A stretch of DNA of 64,000 bases from Taklimakanibacter sp050246735 (GTDB lineage: Bacteria > Pseudomonadota > Alphaproteobacteria > Rhizobiales > Aestuariivirgaceae), in NCBI GenBank assembly GCA_050246735.1, contig JBFWVM010000014.1:66861-130860 (forward strand), given 5' to 3'. The notes beneath the pieces are model-generated. The model was given only the letters and a program-made list of their open reading frames with translations. It searched no databases and was not told the DNA's origin. A program made the translations under genes and the position numbers. Below, piece by piece: positions 51,404 through 61,402 of this stretch. Each line of letters starts with the position of its first letter. Position 1 is the stretch's first letter.

Positions 51404-51622
51404 GGCGGCCTCCATCCGGTCTTGCGCAGGGCCGGCGCCGACGGTTTCATGCCGCGCATCATCGCACAAAAATCCAGCCAGTTCAGTCCAGTGTACTTTG
51501 GTCGCTATTGGTTATCGCTTGACCCTCGCCCGGCAGCGCGCAAGGATGCGCGCGGCCAAAATACGGGATCCGCGTCCGATACTGCGCCACATCGGGCCGC
51601 GATCTCTCGGGAGGAGGCGACG

Positions 51623-52087
<465 letters not shown>

Positions 52088-52116
52088 TCCAGCGCAGCAC
52101 GAGGGAGTTTCCAGCC

Positions 52117-54480
52117 ATGAACGATACCGGAATCGGCGCTCGCGTGAAGCGCAAGGAAGACCACCGCTTCATCACCGGCAAGGGCCGGTATACCGACGAC
52201 ATCAACCTCAAGGACCAGACCTATGCCTATTTCGTGCGCAGCCCCCACGCGCATGCCGCCGTCAAGTCCATCGAGGTGCCGGAATGGACGCCGGAGGACG
52301 GCGTCGTCGCCGTCTTCACCGGCGAGCATGTGGCGGAAGACAAGATCGGCGGCCTCATCTGCGGCTGGATGATCCATTCCAAGGACGGCTCGCCCATGAA
52401 GGCGGGCCCGCATCCCATCCTGGCGCAAGGCAAGGTGCGCTATGTCGGCGACCACGTCGCCGTCGTCATCGCCGAGACCAGGGAGCAGGCCAAGGCCGCG
52501 GCCGCGAAGGTCGACGTCACCTACGACGTGCTCCCGCATGTGGTCGATGCCGCGCAGGCGACGAAATCCAAGGCGCAGATCCATGACGTCGCGCCCGACA
52601 ACACCGTCTATGAATGGTCGCTGGGCGACAAGACGGCAACCGATGCCGCGTTCCAGCGCGCCCATCACGTGACCAGGCTCGATCTCGTCAACAACCGGCT
52701 CATCCCAAATGCGATGGAGCCCAGGGCCGCGATCGGCTCATATGACGCCGGCAACGACCACTACACCCTCTACACCACCAGCCAGAACCCGCATGTGGCG
52801 CGGCTGGTGATCTCGGCCTTCCATGGGCTCGCCCCCGAGCACAAGCTGCGCGTCATCGCGCCCGACGTCGGCGGCGGCTTCGGCTCGAAGATCTTCATCT
52901 ATGCCGAGGAAGTCGTCTGCACATGGGCCTCCAAGCGCATCGGCGGACGCCCGGTGAAGTGGACGGCGGAGCGCACCGAAAGCTTCCTCGCCGACGCGCA
53001 TGGCCGCGACCACGTGACCCATGCGGAACTGGCGATGGATGCGGACGGCCATATCCTCGGCCTCAGATGCCACACGATCGCGAGCATGGGCGCCTATCTC
53101 TCGACCTTCGCGTCCTGCGTGCCGACCTATCTCTACGCCACGCTGCTGTCCGGGCAATATGCGATCCCCGCGATCTATGCCGAAGTGGACGCGGTCTACA
53201 CCAACACCGCGCCGGTCGACGCCTATCGCGGGGCGGGGCGGCCGGAAGCGACCTATGTCGTCGAGCGCATCGTCGAGACGGCGGCGCGCGAGATGAAGAT
53301 CGACCCGGCGGAATTCCGCCGCCGCAACTTCGTAAAGTCGTTCCCGCACCAGACGCCGGTGATCATGACCTACGACGCGGGCGACTATGACGCCTCGCTC
53401 GAAAAGGCGCTCGAGATCGCCGACTACAAGGGCTTCGCGGCGCGCAAGGCCGAGGCCGCGAAGGGCGGCAAGCTGCGCGGCATAGGCTTCGCCAACTATA
53501 TCGAAGCCTGCGGCATCGCACCCTCGGCGGCCATCGGCTCGCTCGGCGCCGGCGTTGGCTTGTGGGAATCGGCCGAGGTCCGGGTCAATCCCGTGGGCAC
53601 GGTCGAGGTCCTGACCGGCTCGCACAGCCACGGCCAGGGTCATGAGACGACCTTCGCGCAGCTCGTCTCCGACCGGCTCGGCATCGACATCAACACCGTC
53701 GCGATCGTCCATGGCGACACCGACAAGGTGCAGTTCGGCATGGGCACCTACGGATCGCGCTCGGGCGCCGTCGGCATGACGGCGATCGCCAAGGCGCTCG
53801 ACAAGGTCGAGGCCAAGGCCAGGAAGGTCGCCGCCCATGTGATGGAGGCGGCGGAGGGCGACATCGAGTTCAAGGACGGGACGTTCTCGGTCAAGGGCAC
53901 CGACAAGAAAATGGCGTTCGGAGAAGTCGCGCTGGCGGCCTATGTGGCGCACAAGTTCCCGACCTCCGAGATCGAGCCCGGCCTCAAGGAGAGCGCCTTC
54001 CACGATCCGAGCAACTTCACCTTCCCGGCCGGCTGCCATATCTGCGAAGTCGAGATCGACCGCGAAACCGGCGTCACCGAGATCGTGAACTGGACGGCGG
54101 TCGACGATTTCGGCACCGTCATCAATCCGATGATCGTCGAAGGCCAGGTGCATGGCGGCGTCACCCAGGGTGTCGGCCAGGCGCTGACCGAGGGCTGCGT
54201 CTATGATTCGGATTCGGGCCAACTCCTCACCGGCTCCTTCATGGACTACTGCATGCCGCGCGCCAGCGACGTGCCGTCCTTCAAGCTCGGCTTCACCGAG
54301 ACCAAATGTCCCTCCAATCCGCTGGGCATGAAGGGCTGCGGCGAGGCGGGCGCGATCGCCGGACCGGCGGCGGTGATGAATGCCGTCACCGACGCCCTGG
54401 GCGTCAGGGACCTGTCCATGCCGGCAACCCCGCATACGGTGTGGAAGGCGCTGCACGCCGCCAAGATGGCCGCGGAATAA
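52117..54480 (+). CDS. Molybdenum hydroxylase large subunit, form II (CoxL-like)
   Basis: 787 aa. Xanthine dehydrogenase family protein that binds the Mo-pyranopterin dinucleotide. The active-site loop is AYRGAGR (residues 369-375), not AYXCSFR, so this is form II and should not be a true CO dehydrogenase. Other motifs: GKGRYTDDI, DVGGGFGSK, SGSHSHGQGHETTFAQ with the Gln, and GCGEAGAIAGPAA, whose Glu is the catalytic base. Neighbouring M24 and M20 genes suggest an N-heterocycle or amide-linked substrate. True substrate unknown. Confidence 0.93.
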   Translation: MNDTGIGARVKRKEDHRFITGKGRYTDDINLKDQTYAYFVRSPHAHAAVKSIEVPEWTPEDGVVAVFTGEHVAEDKIGGLICGWMIHSKDGSPMKAGPHPILAQGKVRYVGDHVAVVIAETREQAKAAAAKVDVTYDVLPHVVDAAQATKSKAQIHDVAPDNTVYEWSLGDKTATDAAFQRAHHVTRLDLVNNRLIPNAMEPRAAIGSYDAGNDHYTLYTTSQNPHVARLVISAFHGLAPEHKLRVIAPDVGGGFGSKIFIYAEEVVCTWASKRIGGRPVKWTAERTESFLADAHGRDHVTHAELAMDADGHILGLRCHTIASMGAYLSTFASCVPTYLYATLLSGQYAIPAIYAEVDAVYTNTAPVDAYRGAGRPEATYVVERIVETAAREMKIDPAEFRRRNFVKSFPHQTPVIMTYDAGDYDASLEKALEIADYKGFAARKAEAAKGGKLRGIGFANYIEACGIAPSAAIGSLGAGVGLWESAEVRVNPVGTVEVLTGSHSHGQGHETTFAQLVSDRLGIDINTVAIVHGDTDKVQFGMGTYGSRSGAVGMTAIAKALDKVEAKARKVAAHVMEAAEGDIEFKDGTFSVKGTDKKMAFGEVALAAYVAHKFPTSEIEPGLKESAFHDPSNFTFPAGCHICEVEIDRETGVTEIVNWTAVDDFGTVINPMIVEGQVHGGVTQGVGQALTEGCVYDSDSGQLLTGSFMDYCMPRASDVPSFKLGFTETKCPSNPLGMKGCGEAGAIAGPAAVMNAVTDALGVRDLSMPATPHTVWKALHAAKMAAE

Positions 54481-54492
54481 GGGAGGCGAGAC

Positions 54493-55287
54493 ATGGAGAA
54501 CTTCAACTACCACCGGCCGACGACACCCGCCGAGGCGGCCAAGCTGATGAAGAGCGCGAGCGACGGCAAGTTCCTGTCGGGCGGCATGACGCTCCTGCCG
54601 ACGATGAAACAGGGGCTGGCGGCTCCTTCCGACATCATCGACCTCGGCGGCCTCAAGAATGCCGGCGTCGCCGTCGAGAGCGGCAAGGTGACAGTGAAGG
54701 CGGGCACGCCGCATGCCGACGTCGGCGCCGACAAGGCCGTCAGGTCGGCGATCCCGGCGCTGGCGAAGCTCGCGTCCGGCATCGGCGACCCGCATGTGCG
54801 CAATCGCGGCACCATCGGAGGCTCGATCGCCAACAACGATCCGGCGGCCGACTATCCGGCCGCCGTGGTCGGGCTCGACGCCACGGTCGTCACCTCGGCG
54901 CGCCGGATCGTCGCCGACAAGTTCTTCACCGACATGTTCGCGACGGCCCTCAATGACGACGAGATCGTGACGGCGGTCGAGTTTCCGGTGCCGAAGCGGG
55001 CCGCCTATGTGAAGTTCCCGAACCCCGCATCGCGCTATGCGATGGTCGGCGTCTTCGTGGCCGAACTCAAGGACGGCTCGGTGCGCGTGGCGGTGACGGG
55101 GGCGGGACCCAAGGTCTTCCGCGTGCCGGAAATGGAAAGAGCGCTCGCGGCGAAATTCTCCGCCGACGCCATCGCCGGCATCCCGGTCAAGGCGAACGGG
55201 CTCAACAGCGACATCCACGCCTCGCCCGAATACCGCGCCCATCTCGTCAACGTGCTGGCGCGGCGCGCGGTGGCGGCCGCCAAATAG
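54493..55287 (+). CDS. Molybdenum hydroxylase FAD subunit (CoxM-like)
   Basis: 264 aa. FAD-binding PCMH fold: FNYHRPTTPAEAAKLM, FLSGGMTLLPTMK, and IGDPHVRNRGTIGGSIANNDPAADYPA, the classical FAD loop. C-terminal CO-dehydrogenase flavoprotein domain from about 175. The normal length is about 290 aa, so it is a slightly short form. It starts 12 nt after the large-subunit stop. Gene order S-L-M is typical of form II operons. Confidence 0.94.
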   Translation: MENFNYHRPTTPAEAAKLMKSASDGKFLSGGMTLLPTMKQGLAAPSDIIDLGGLKNAGVAVESGKVTVKAGTPHADVGADKAVRSAIPALAKLASGIGDPHVRNRGTIGGSIANNDPAADYPAAVVGLDATVVTSARRIVADKFFTDMFATALNDDEIVTAVEFPVPKRAAYVKFPNPASRYAMVGVFVAELKDGSVRVAVTGAGPKVFRVPEMERALAAKFSADAIAGIPVKANGLNSDIHASPEYRAHLVNVLARRAVAAAK

Positions 55288-55311
55288 ACCGGCCGAAATT
55301 CGCGATTTTCC

Positions 55312-55338
55312 GGGCCCGCGTGTATAACATGCGGGCCC
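55312..55338 (+). promoter_or_regulatory. Hairpin between the FAD subunit and the MoxR gene
   Basis: GGGCCCGC (55312-55319) pairs with GCGGGCCC (55331-55338), 11-base loop. It could attenuate or terminate the S-L-M message before the maturation genes. No T-tract follows. Confidence 0.45.
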
Positions 55339-55361
55339 TTCACTTTGAAACGAAAGACAAA

Positions 55362-56285
55362 ATGCCGCAACCGCTTCCCGCCTCGATCGATGCAACGGCG
55401 GCGCTTCTCGCCTCGCAGGACTACATCGCCGACCGGGCGCTCTCGACCGTGGTCTTCCTCGCGCTCAGAATGGGCCGGCCGCTGTTCCTCGAAGGCGAGG
55501 CCGGGGTGGGCAAGACGGAGATCGCCAAGGTGCTGGCGGGAGCGCTCGGCCGCAGGCTCATCCGCCTGCAATGCTATGAGGGACTCGACGTCAATGCGGC
55601 TGTCTATGAATGGAACTATTCCGCCCAGATGATCGAGATCAGGCTCGCCGAAGCCGCGGGCGAGCTCGACCGCGAGCGCCTGGGCCACGACATCTTCTCC
55701 GAACGCTTCCTCACCAAGCGGCCGCTGCTCCAGGCGCTGGAAGCGCCGAAGGGGGCGGCGCCGGTGCTCCTCATCGACGAGCTCGACCGCACCGACGAGG
55801 CCTTCGAGGCCTTCCTGCTCGAGGTGCTGTCGGATTTCCAGGTGACGATCCCGGAGCTGGGCACGGTCGCCGCGGCCGAGCCGCCGATCGTCGTCATCAC
55901 CTCCAACCGCACCCGCGAGGTGCATGACGCGCTGAAGCGGCGCTGCCTCTATCACTGGGTCGGCTATCCCGACGCCGAGCGCGAGACCGCCATCATCAAG
56001 GCGCGGCGGCCAGCGGCGCCGGCGGCGCTGGCGCGCGAGGTGGTGAGCTTCGTCCAGGCGCTCAGGCAGGGCGACCTCTACAAGTCGCCGGGCGTCGCCG
56101 AGACGCTCGACTGGGTCTCGGCCCTGCACGAGCTCGATGCCGTCTCGCTCGATCCGCAGACGGTCAACGACACGCTGGGAGTCCTGCTCAAATACCAGGA
56201 CGACATCGTGCGCATGGAAGGCTCGGAAGCCAAGCGCATCCTCGACCAGATCAGGTCCGAGATCGCCGCCATGCCAGGAGCGTGA
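55362..56285 (+). CDS. MoxR-family AAA+ ATPase (CoxD-like)
   Basis: 307 aa from the ATG at 55362; earlier starts at 55320 and 55329 overlap the hairpin. Walker A GEAGVGKTE (residues 45-53), Walker B PVLLIDELDRTDEAFEAFLLE, sensor 1 VVITSNRTREVHDALKRRCL with the Arg finger. In CO dehydrogenase operons CoxD helps build the Cu-S-Mo site; here it probably loads the Mo centre of the form II enzyme. TGATG overlap with the VWA gene. Confidence 0.9.
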   Translation: MPQPLPASIDATAALLASQDYIADRALSTVVFLALRMGRPLFLEGEAGVGKTEIAKVLAGALGRRLIRLQCYEGLDVNAAVYEWNYSAQMIEIRLAEAAGELDRERLGHDIFSERFLTKRPLLQALEAPKGAAPVLLIDELDRTDEAFEAFLLEVLSDFQVTIPELGTVAAAEPPIVVITSNRTREVHDALKRRCLYHWVGYPDAERETAIIKARRPAAPAALAREVVSFVQALRQGDLYKSPGVAETLDWVSALHELDAVSLDPQTVNDTLGVLLKYQDDIVRMEGSEAKRILDQIRSEIAAMPGA

Positions 56286-57523
56286 TGGACCGGCCGCCGT
56301 CCATGCCGGGGCAGGGAGCGCCGTCGGGCCGGCTCGCGCTCAACATCATGCATTTCGCCCGCGTGCTGCGCGAGGCGGGACTGCCGGTCGGCCCCGGCCA
56401 TGTGATCGATGCGCTCGACGCGGCGCAGGCAGGGGTGCTCAGGTCGCGCGAGGATTTCTATTGGACGCTGCATTCGGTCTTCGTGAAGCGGCGCGAGCAC
56501 AAGGAGATCTTCGACCAGGCCTTCCACGTCTTCTGGAAGAAGCCGAAAATGCTGGAGCAGCTCATGCAGCTGATGTTCCAGCAGATCACCCGGCCGGCCG
56601 ACGGGAAGGCGAAGCAGGCGGGCTTCCGCCGCCTGGCGGAAGCGATGTTCGACAGGATGGAGAGCCGGAGCCGGCGCGAGGAGAAGCCGGACGCGCTCGA
56701 CTTCGACGCGACGTTCTCGCATTCGACCATGGAGGTCCTGCGCCGGAAGGACTTCGAGCAGATGACGGTGGCCGAGCAGGCGCAGGCGCGCCAGGCGATC
56801 GCCCGCCTCAATGTCCACCGCCTGGAAACGCCGACGCGGCGCTACCGCCCGTCGCATGCCGGCGAGCGCATCGATCTCAGGCGCACACTCAAGGGATCGC
56901 TGAGGGCGGGCGGCCATCTGATCGACCTGGCGCGGCGCGAGCGGCAATGGCGCGAGCCGCCGCTGGTGGTGCTCTGCGACATATCGGGCTCGTGCTCGAA
57001 CTACAGCCGCATGTTCCTGCATTTCCTGCACGGGCTGACCAACGACCGCGAGCGCGTCTCGGTGTTTCTTTTCGGCACCAGGCTCACCAATATCTCGCGC
57101 GAGCTCAAGAGGCGCGACGTCGACGAGGCCATGACGCGGGTGTCCTCGGCGGTCAGGGACTGGTCGGGCGGCACGCGCATCGGCGCCGCCGTCAGGGAGT
57201 TCAACTACAGATGGGCGAGGCGGGTGCTGACCCAGGGCGCCCATGTCCTGATCATGACCGACGGGCTCGACCGCGAGGACGCCGGCCTGCTCGCCACCGA
57301 GATGGCGCGCCTCAGGCGCTCGGCCCGGCGCGTCGTCTGGCTCAATCCGCTGCTGCGCTATGAAGGCTTCGAGGCGCGCGCGGCTGGAATTCGCGCCATG
57401 ATGCCCTATATCGACGAGTTCAGGCCGGTTCATTCGCTCGAGTCGCTGAGCGACCTGGCGGGCGCGCTTGCGGCGCACCGGCGCGCGGAGCATGATCCGA
57501 AGCGATGGCTCAAGGCCGGCTAG
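56285..57523 (+). CDS. VWA-domain protein of the CoxE family
   Basis: 412 aa from the ATG at 56285 (AGGAG four bases before); a GTG at 56282 is possible. The N-terminal half is the CoxE-specific helical region (RVLREAGLPVGPGHVIDAL, EDFYWTLHSVFVKRREHKEIFDQAF). The VWA core begins VVLCDISGSCSNYS with the metal site at D232. It works with the MoxR ATPase as a maturation pair. Confidence 0.9.
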   Translation: MDRPPSMPGQGAPSGRLALNIMHFARVLREAGLPVGPGHVIDALDAAQAGVLRSREDFYWTLHSVFVKRREHKEIFDQAFHVFWKKPKMLEQLMQLMFQQITRPADGKAKQAGFRRLAEAMFDRMESRSRREEKPDALDFDATFSHSTMEVLRRKDFEQMTVAEQAQARQAIARLNVHRLETPTRRYRPSHAGERIDLRRTLKGSLRAGGHLIDLARRERQWREPPLVVLCDISGSCSNYSRMFLHFLHGLTNDRERVSVFLFGTRLTNISRELKRRDVDEAMTRVSSAVRDWSGGTRIGAAVREFNYRWARRVLTQGAHVLIMTDGLDREDAGLLATEMARLRRSARRVVWLNPLLRYEGFEARAAGIRAMMPYIDEFRPVHSLESLSDLAGALAAHRRAEHDPKRWLKAG

Positions 57524-57532
57524 GAGGTTGAT

Positions 57533-57859
57533 ATGGCAGGCTTGGATCGAACCGTGCTCGATCAGGCGGCGCAATGGCTCAAGGACGGACGCCAGGTGGC
57601 GCTGGCGACGGTGATCGAAACCTGGGGCTCCGCACCCCAGCCGGTCGGCAGCCAGCTGGCCATCGACGCAGACGGCAATTTCATCGGCTCGGTGTCGGGC
57701 GGCTGCGTCGAAGGCGCGGTCGTGACCGAAGCCATCGACGTCCTGGGCACGGGCAGACCCAAGGTGCTGGCCTTCGGCGTGGCGGACGAGACCGCCTGGA
57801 AGGTCGGGCTCGCCTGCGGCGGCAGGATCAGGGTCTATGTGGAACCGCTCGCCGCATGA
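57533..57859 (+). CDS. XdhC/CoxI-type protein, N-terminal half
   Basis: 108 aa. XdhC N-terminal domain only: VALATVIETWGSAPQPVGSQLAI, GSVSGGCVEGAVV, KVGLACGGRIRVYVEP. In whole XdhC proteins it precedes a Rossmann domain that binds Mo cofactor. Here the second half is a separate gene that overlaps by 4 nt (ATGA). Helps sulfuration or insertion of the Mo cofactor. Confidence 0.88.
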   Translation: MAGLDRTVLDQAAQWLKDGRQVALATVIETWGSAPQPVGSQLAIDADGNFIGSVSGGCVEGAVVTEAIDVLGTGRPKVLAFGVADETAWKVGLACGGRIRVYVEPLAA

Positions 57860-58536
57860 AGGCCGACGTCTTCGAGAAGATCATGGATGCGCGCGCCCAG
57901 CGCAAGCCGGTGGCGCTGGTGACGGCGCTCGATTCGGGCGGGCAACGGGTCGTGGCGCGCGACCATGCGGCCGACGACATCCTCGCCCAGGTGCTGGACG
58001 AGGCCTTCCGCTTCGACCGCAGCGGCGTGCACAAGATCCCGGAAGGCGAATTCTTCGTCCATATCTACAACCCTCCCTTGCGCCTCGTCGTCATCGGCGC
58101 GGTCCATATCGCGCAAGCCGTGATCCCCATCGCCGGGGCGGCGGGCTACGACGTCGTGGTCGTCGATCCGCGCGGCGCCTTCGCGACCGGCGCGCGCTTT
58201 CCCGATATCGCGCTCCACGCCGAATGGCCGGACGAGATGCTGCCGAAGCTCGGGCTCGATGAGCGCTCGGCGCTGCTCGCCCTCACCCACGACCCCAAGA
58301 TCGACGATCCGGCGCTCCATTTCGCGCTCAGATCGAAGGTCTTCTATATCGGCGCCCTGGGCTCGAAGAGAACGCAGGGTGCGCGCCGGCAGCGCCTGAC
58401 GGAAGCGGGGTTCGGCGAGAAGGACATCGCGCGCATCCACGGGCCGATCGGCATCGATATCGGCGCGCAAGGAGCGCCCGAGATCGCCATATCGATCATG
58501 GCCGAGCTGACGCGCGTGCTGAGGCTGGGAAGCTGA
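57856..58536 (+). CDS. XdhC/CoxI-type protein, C-terminal Rossmann half
   Basis: 226 aa from the ATG at 57856. A short N-terminal region, then the XdhC C-terminal Rossmann fold LVVIGAVHIAQAVIPIAGAAGY, with VHI in place of the usual GHV, and FYIGALGSKRTQGARRQRL, the family signature. Acts with the N-terminal protein on Mo cofactor. The split form is seen in several cox operons. Confidence 0.88.
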   Translation: MKADVFEKIMDARAQRKPVALVTALDSGGQRVVARDHAADDILAQVLDEAFRFDRSGVHKIPEGEFFVHIYNPPLRLVVIGAVHIAQAVIPIAGAAGYDVVVVDPRGAFATGARFPDIALHAEWPDEMLPKLGLDERSALLALTHDPKIDDPALHFALRSKVFYIGALGSKRTQGARRQRLTEAGFGEKDIARIHGPIGIDIGAQGAPEIAISIMAELTRVLRLGS

Positions 58537-58588
58537 TGATCCCCGAATTCCTTCCACGCGGACGGCGCTGCCGGGGTGGCGGTTCGCG

Positions 58589-60208
58589 ATGAAGTTCGGC
58601 GAGATCCCGGTCGGCGAGGCGGAAGGCGCCATCCTCGCGCATTCGGTGAAGCACAAGGGCGGCATGTTCAAGAAGGGCCGCAGGCTGTCGCCGGCCGATA
58701 TCGCCGTGCTCGAGGAGAGCGGCATCGCCGGGATCTTCGCCGCGCGCCTCGCGGACGAGGACGTGCCCGAGGACCGGGCGGCGGAAACCGTGGCGAAAGC
58801 GATCGCCGGCGAGGGCACGGCCGTGCACGAGCCCTTCACCGGCCGCGCCAACCTGCACGCCCGGACCCGCGGCCTCGTCGTCGTCGACCAGGAGCGGGTC
58901 AGGGCGTTCAACCGGGTGCATGAGAGCCTGACGCTCGCGACATCGGCGCCCTTCGAGATCGTCGAGGACCGCCAGATGGTGGCGACGGTCAAGGTGATCC
59001 CCTTCGCCGTGCGGCGCGACCTGCTGGAGCAAGCGCTGTCCGTACTCGGCGCCGGTCCGCTCATCCGGGTAGAGAGCTTCAAGCGCCGCAAGGCCGGTCT
59101 CGTCATCACCCGGCTGCCGCAGACCAAGCCGTCGCTCATCGCCAAGTCCGAGCAGGCGATCCGGGAGCGGATCGCCGATCTGGAAGGCGAGCTTGTCGAG
59201 ACGATGGTCGTCGACCACGCGGTCAGGCCGGTCAGCGAGGCCGTCTCGCGCCTTCACGGCCTGGGACTCGATCCGATCCTGATCTTCGGCGCCTCCGCCA
59301 TCGTCGACCGCGGCGACGTCATTCCCGCCGCGGTCATGGCGGCGCGGGGCGAAGTGGTCCATCTCGGCATGCCGGTCGATCCCGGCAATCTCATGATGTT
59401 CGGCAGGCTCGCAGGCGCAGCGGTGATCGGGGTGCCGACCTGCGCGCGCTCGCCCAAGCTCAACGGCTTCGACTGGGTGCTGGCCCGCATCATGGCCGGG
59501 ATCCATGTCTCGGGTCGTGACATCATGGACATGGGAGCCGGGGGACTGCTCAAGGAGATCCCCTCGCGCCCGGCGCCGCGGGAAGGCGCAGAGGCCAGGC
59601 CGCAGCGGGCGCCCGTGATCGCCGGCATCCTGCTGGCGGCCGGGAAATCGACCCGCATGGGCGCGAACAAGCTCTTGATGCCGGTCTCCGGCAAGACGAT
59701 GATCCGCCATGCGGCCGAGGCGCTGCTCGCCTCTTCGGCGCGGCCGGTGCTGGTGGTGACCGGCCATGAGCGCGACCGCGTCGAGGCGGCGCTCAAGGGA
59801 CTCGACGTCCGCTTCATCGATAATCCGGCCTATGCCTCGGGCCTTGCGAGCTCGCTCAAAGCGGGGCTCGCCGCCGTGCCCGGCGAGGCCGACGGCGCGG
59901 TCGTGGCGCTGGGCGACATGCCGCTGGTCGCCGGGCGCCATGTCAACCGGCTCATCGCCGCCTTCAGCCCGGCCGAGCACCGCACCATCATCGTGCCGGT
60001 GCATGGCGGCGAGCGCGGCAATCCGGTGCTGTGGGGCCGCCGGCATTTCGCGGACATGCTCGGCCTCGACGGCGACCGCGGCGCCAAGAGCCTGATGGAC
60101 AAAAATGAAGACCATGTCGCCGAGATCGCGATGCGCTCGGATGCGGTGCTCGCCGATTTCGACACGCCGGAAGCGCTCGCCCGGCTCACCCCCCATCCTC
60201 AACCCTGA
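58589..60208 (+). CDS. MoeA-like molybdopterin-binding domain fused to a MobA-like nucleotidyltransferase
   Basis: 539 aa. Residues about 1-340 resemble molybdopterin-binding (MoCF) proteins: GEIPVGEAEGAILAHSVKHKGG, LDPILIFGASAIVDRGDVIPAAV. Residues 345-530 are an NTP-transferase: IAGILLAAGKSTRMGANKLLMP, VVALGDMPLV. The second domain is like MocA, the CTP:molybdopterin cytidylyltransferase, so this fused protein may make the dinucleotide cofactor for the hydroxylase. Chemistry (CTP or GTP) not readable. Confidence 0.86.
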   Translation: MKFGEIPVGEAEGAILAHSVKHKGGMFKKGRRLSPADIAVLEESGIAGIFAARLADEDVPEDRAAETVAKAIAGEGTAVHEPFTGRANLHARTRGLVVVDQERVRAFNRVHESLTLATSAPFEIVEDRQMVATVKVIPFAVRRDLLEQALSVLGAGPLIRVESFKRRKAGLVITRLPQTKPSLIAKSEQAIRERIADLEGELVETMVVDHAVRPVSEAVSRLHGLGLDPILIFGASAIVDRGDVIPAAVMAARGEVVHLGMPVDPGNLMMFGRLAGAAVIGVPTCARSPKLNGFDWVLARIMAGIHVSGRDIMDMGAGGLLKEIPSRPAPREGAEARPQRAPVIAGILLAAGKSTRMGANKLLMPVSGKTMIRHAAEALLASSARPVLVVTGHERDRVEAALKGLDVRFIDNPAYASGLASSLKAGLAAVPGEADGAVVALGDMPLVAGRHVNRLIAAFSPAEHRTIIVPVHGGERGNPVLWGRRHFADMLGLDGDRGAKSLMDKNEDHVAEIAMRSDAVLADFDTPEALARLTPHPQP

Positions 60209-60223
60209 CGAAAGAAGACCAGG

Positions 60224-61402
60224 ATGATCGAACTGCCCTTCGCGCGCGCAGAATATGAGCAACGGCTGAAGAAGATCAGGACCGAGATGCAGCGGCGCGG
60301 CCTCGATCTCCTGATCGTCAACGACGTCGCCAACCAGCATTACATTACCGCCTATGACGGCTGGTCCTTCTACACGCCGCAGGCGGTGCTGGTGCCGGTC
60401 GAGGGCGAGGAGCCGGTCTGGATCGGCCGCGCCATGGACGCGGCGGGCGGGCTGCTCACCGCCTGGATGCGCCCGGAGAACGTGGTGGGCTTTCCCGAAG
60501 ACCACGTCCAGCGCGCCGACCGGCATCCGATGGACTGGATCGCCCAATGGATCGCGAAGAAGGGCTGGGGCAGCCGCCGCATCGGCATAGAGCTCGAGGC
60601 CTATTACTTCTCGCCCAAGGCGCATGCGCGGCTCGTCGCCGGGCTGCCCAACGCCAGGTTCCATGACGCCGATCTCCTGGTGAACTGGATCCGCGCCGTC
60701 AAATCGCCGGCCGAGATCGACTATCTGCGCAAGGCCTCGCTGCTGGCCCAGGCGGCGATCGGCACGGCCTATGAGGCGATCGCGCCGGGGGTGCGCGAAT
60801 GTGACGCCATCGCCCGGATCCAGGCGGCGCAGGTGGCGGGCTCGAAGGATTTCGCCGGCGACGTCACGGCGCTCCCGCCGACGATCCTCGGCGGCGAGAA
60901 CGCGTCCGCCCCGCATATCATGTGGAGCGACCGGCGCTTCGGCGCCGACGAGACGATCGCGCTCGAGCTCGCGGGCGTGTGCCGGCGCTATGCGGCGGGT
61001 CTCGCCCGCACCCTGCAGCTCGGCAGAACGCCGCAGCGGGTGGCCGACACGGCCAAGGCGGTCCTCGAGGGCATGGAGGCGGTCCTTGCCGCCACGCGGC
61101 CCGGCGTCCTCGCGGAAGACGTCGAGGCGGCCTGGCGCAAGGTGATCGCCCGCCATGGTCTCAAGAAGGACTCGCGCATCGGCTATTCGATCGGAGTTGC
61201 CTATCCGCCCGATTGGGGCGAGCATACGATCAGCCTGAGGCCCGGCGACAGGACGGTGCTCGAGCCCGGCAATGTCGTGCATTGCATCCTCGGCATGTGG
61301 ATGGAAGGCTGGGGCATCGAGGTGAGCGAGACCATCCTGGTGACCGCAACGGGCAGCGAGACGCTCACGAAATTCCCGAGAGAGATCCATGTCAAATCCT
61401 GA
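60224..61402 (+). CDS. M24-fold hydrolase of the creatinase / ectoine hydrolase (DoeA) type
   Basis: 392 aa. Creatinase N-terminal domain (about 1-140), then a pita-bread fold. The metal residues of normal M24 peptidases are largely replaced: the usual D-x-G segment reads ETIALELAGVCRRYAAGLART and the HGIG segment reads GYSIGVAYPPDWGE. This is the pattern of metal-free creatinase and DoeA-like enzymes, which open C-N bonds in creatine or ectoine. It lies in the Mo-hydroxylase operon and overlaps the M20 gene by 14 nt, so it likely acts on a product of that pathway. Could also be an inactive relative of Xaa-Pro dipeptidase. Confidence 0.82.
   Translation: MIELPFARAEYEQRLKKIRTEMQRRGLDLLIVNDVANQHYITAYDGWSFYTPQAVLVPVEGEEPVWIGRAMDAAGGLLTAWMRPENVVGFPEDHVQRADRHPMDWIAQWIAKKGWGSRRIGIELEAYYFSPKAHARLVAGLPNARFHDADLLVNWIRAVKSPAEIDYLRKASLLAQAAIGTAYEAIAPGVRECDAIARIQAAQVAGSKDFAGDVTALPPTILGGENASAPHIMWSDRRFGADETIALELAGVCRRYAAGLARTLQLGRTPQRVADTAKAVLEGMEAVLAATRPGVLAEDVEAAWRKVIARHGLKKDSRIGYSIGVAYPPDWGEHTISLRPGDRTVLEPGNVVHCILGMWMEGWGIEVSETILVTATGSETLTKFPREIHVKS

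Noticed and set aside
52738..55395. 885-codon frame opposite the large and FAD subunits
   Set aside because: Shadow of the hydroxylase genes; no recognisable domain.
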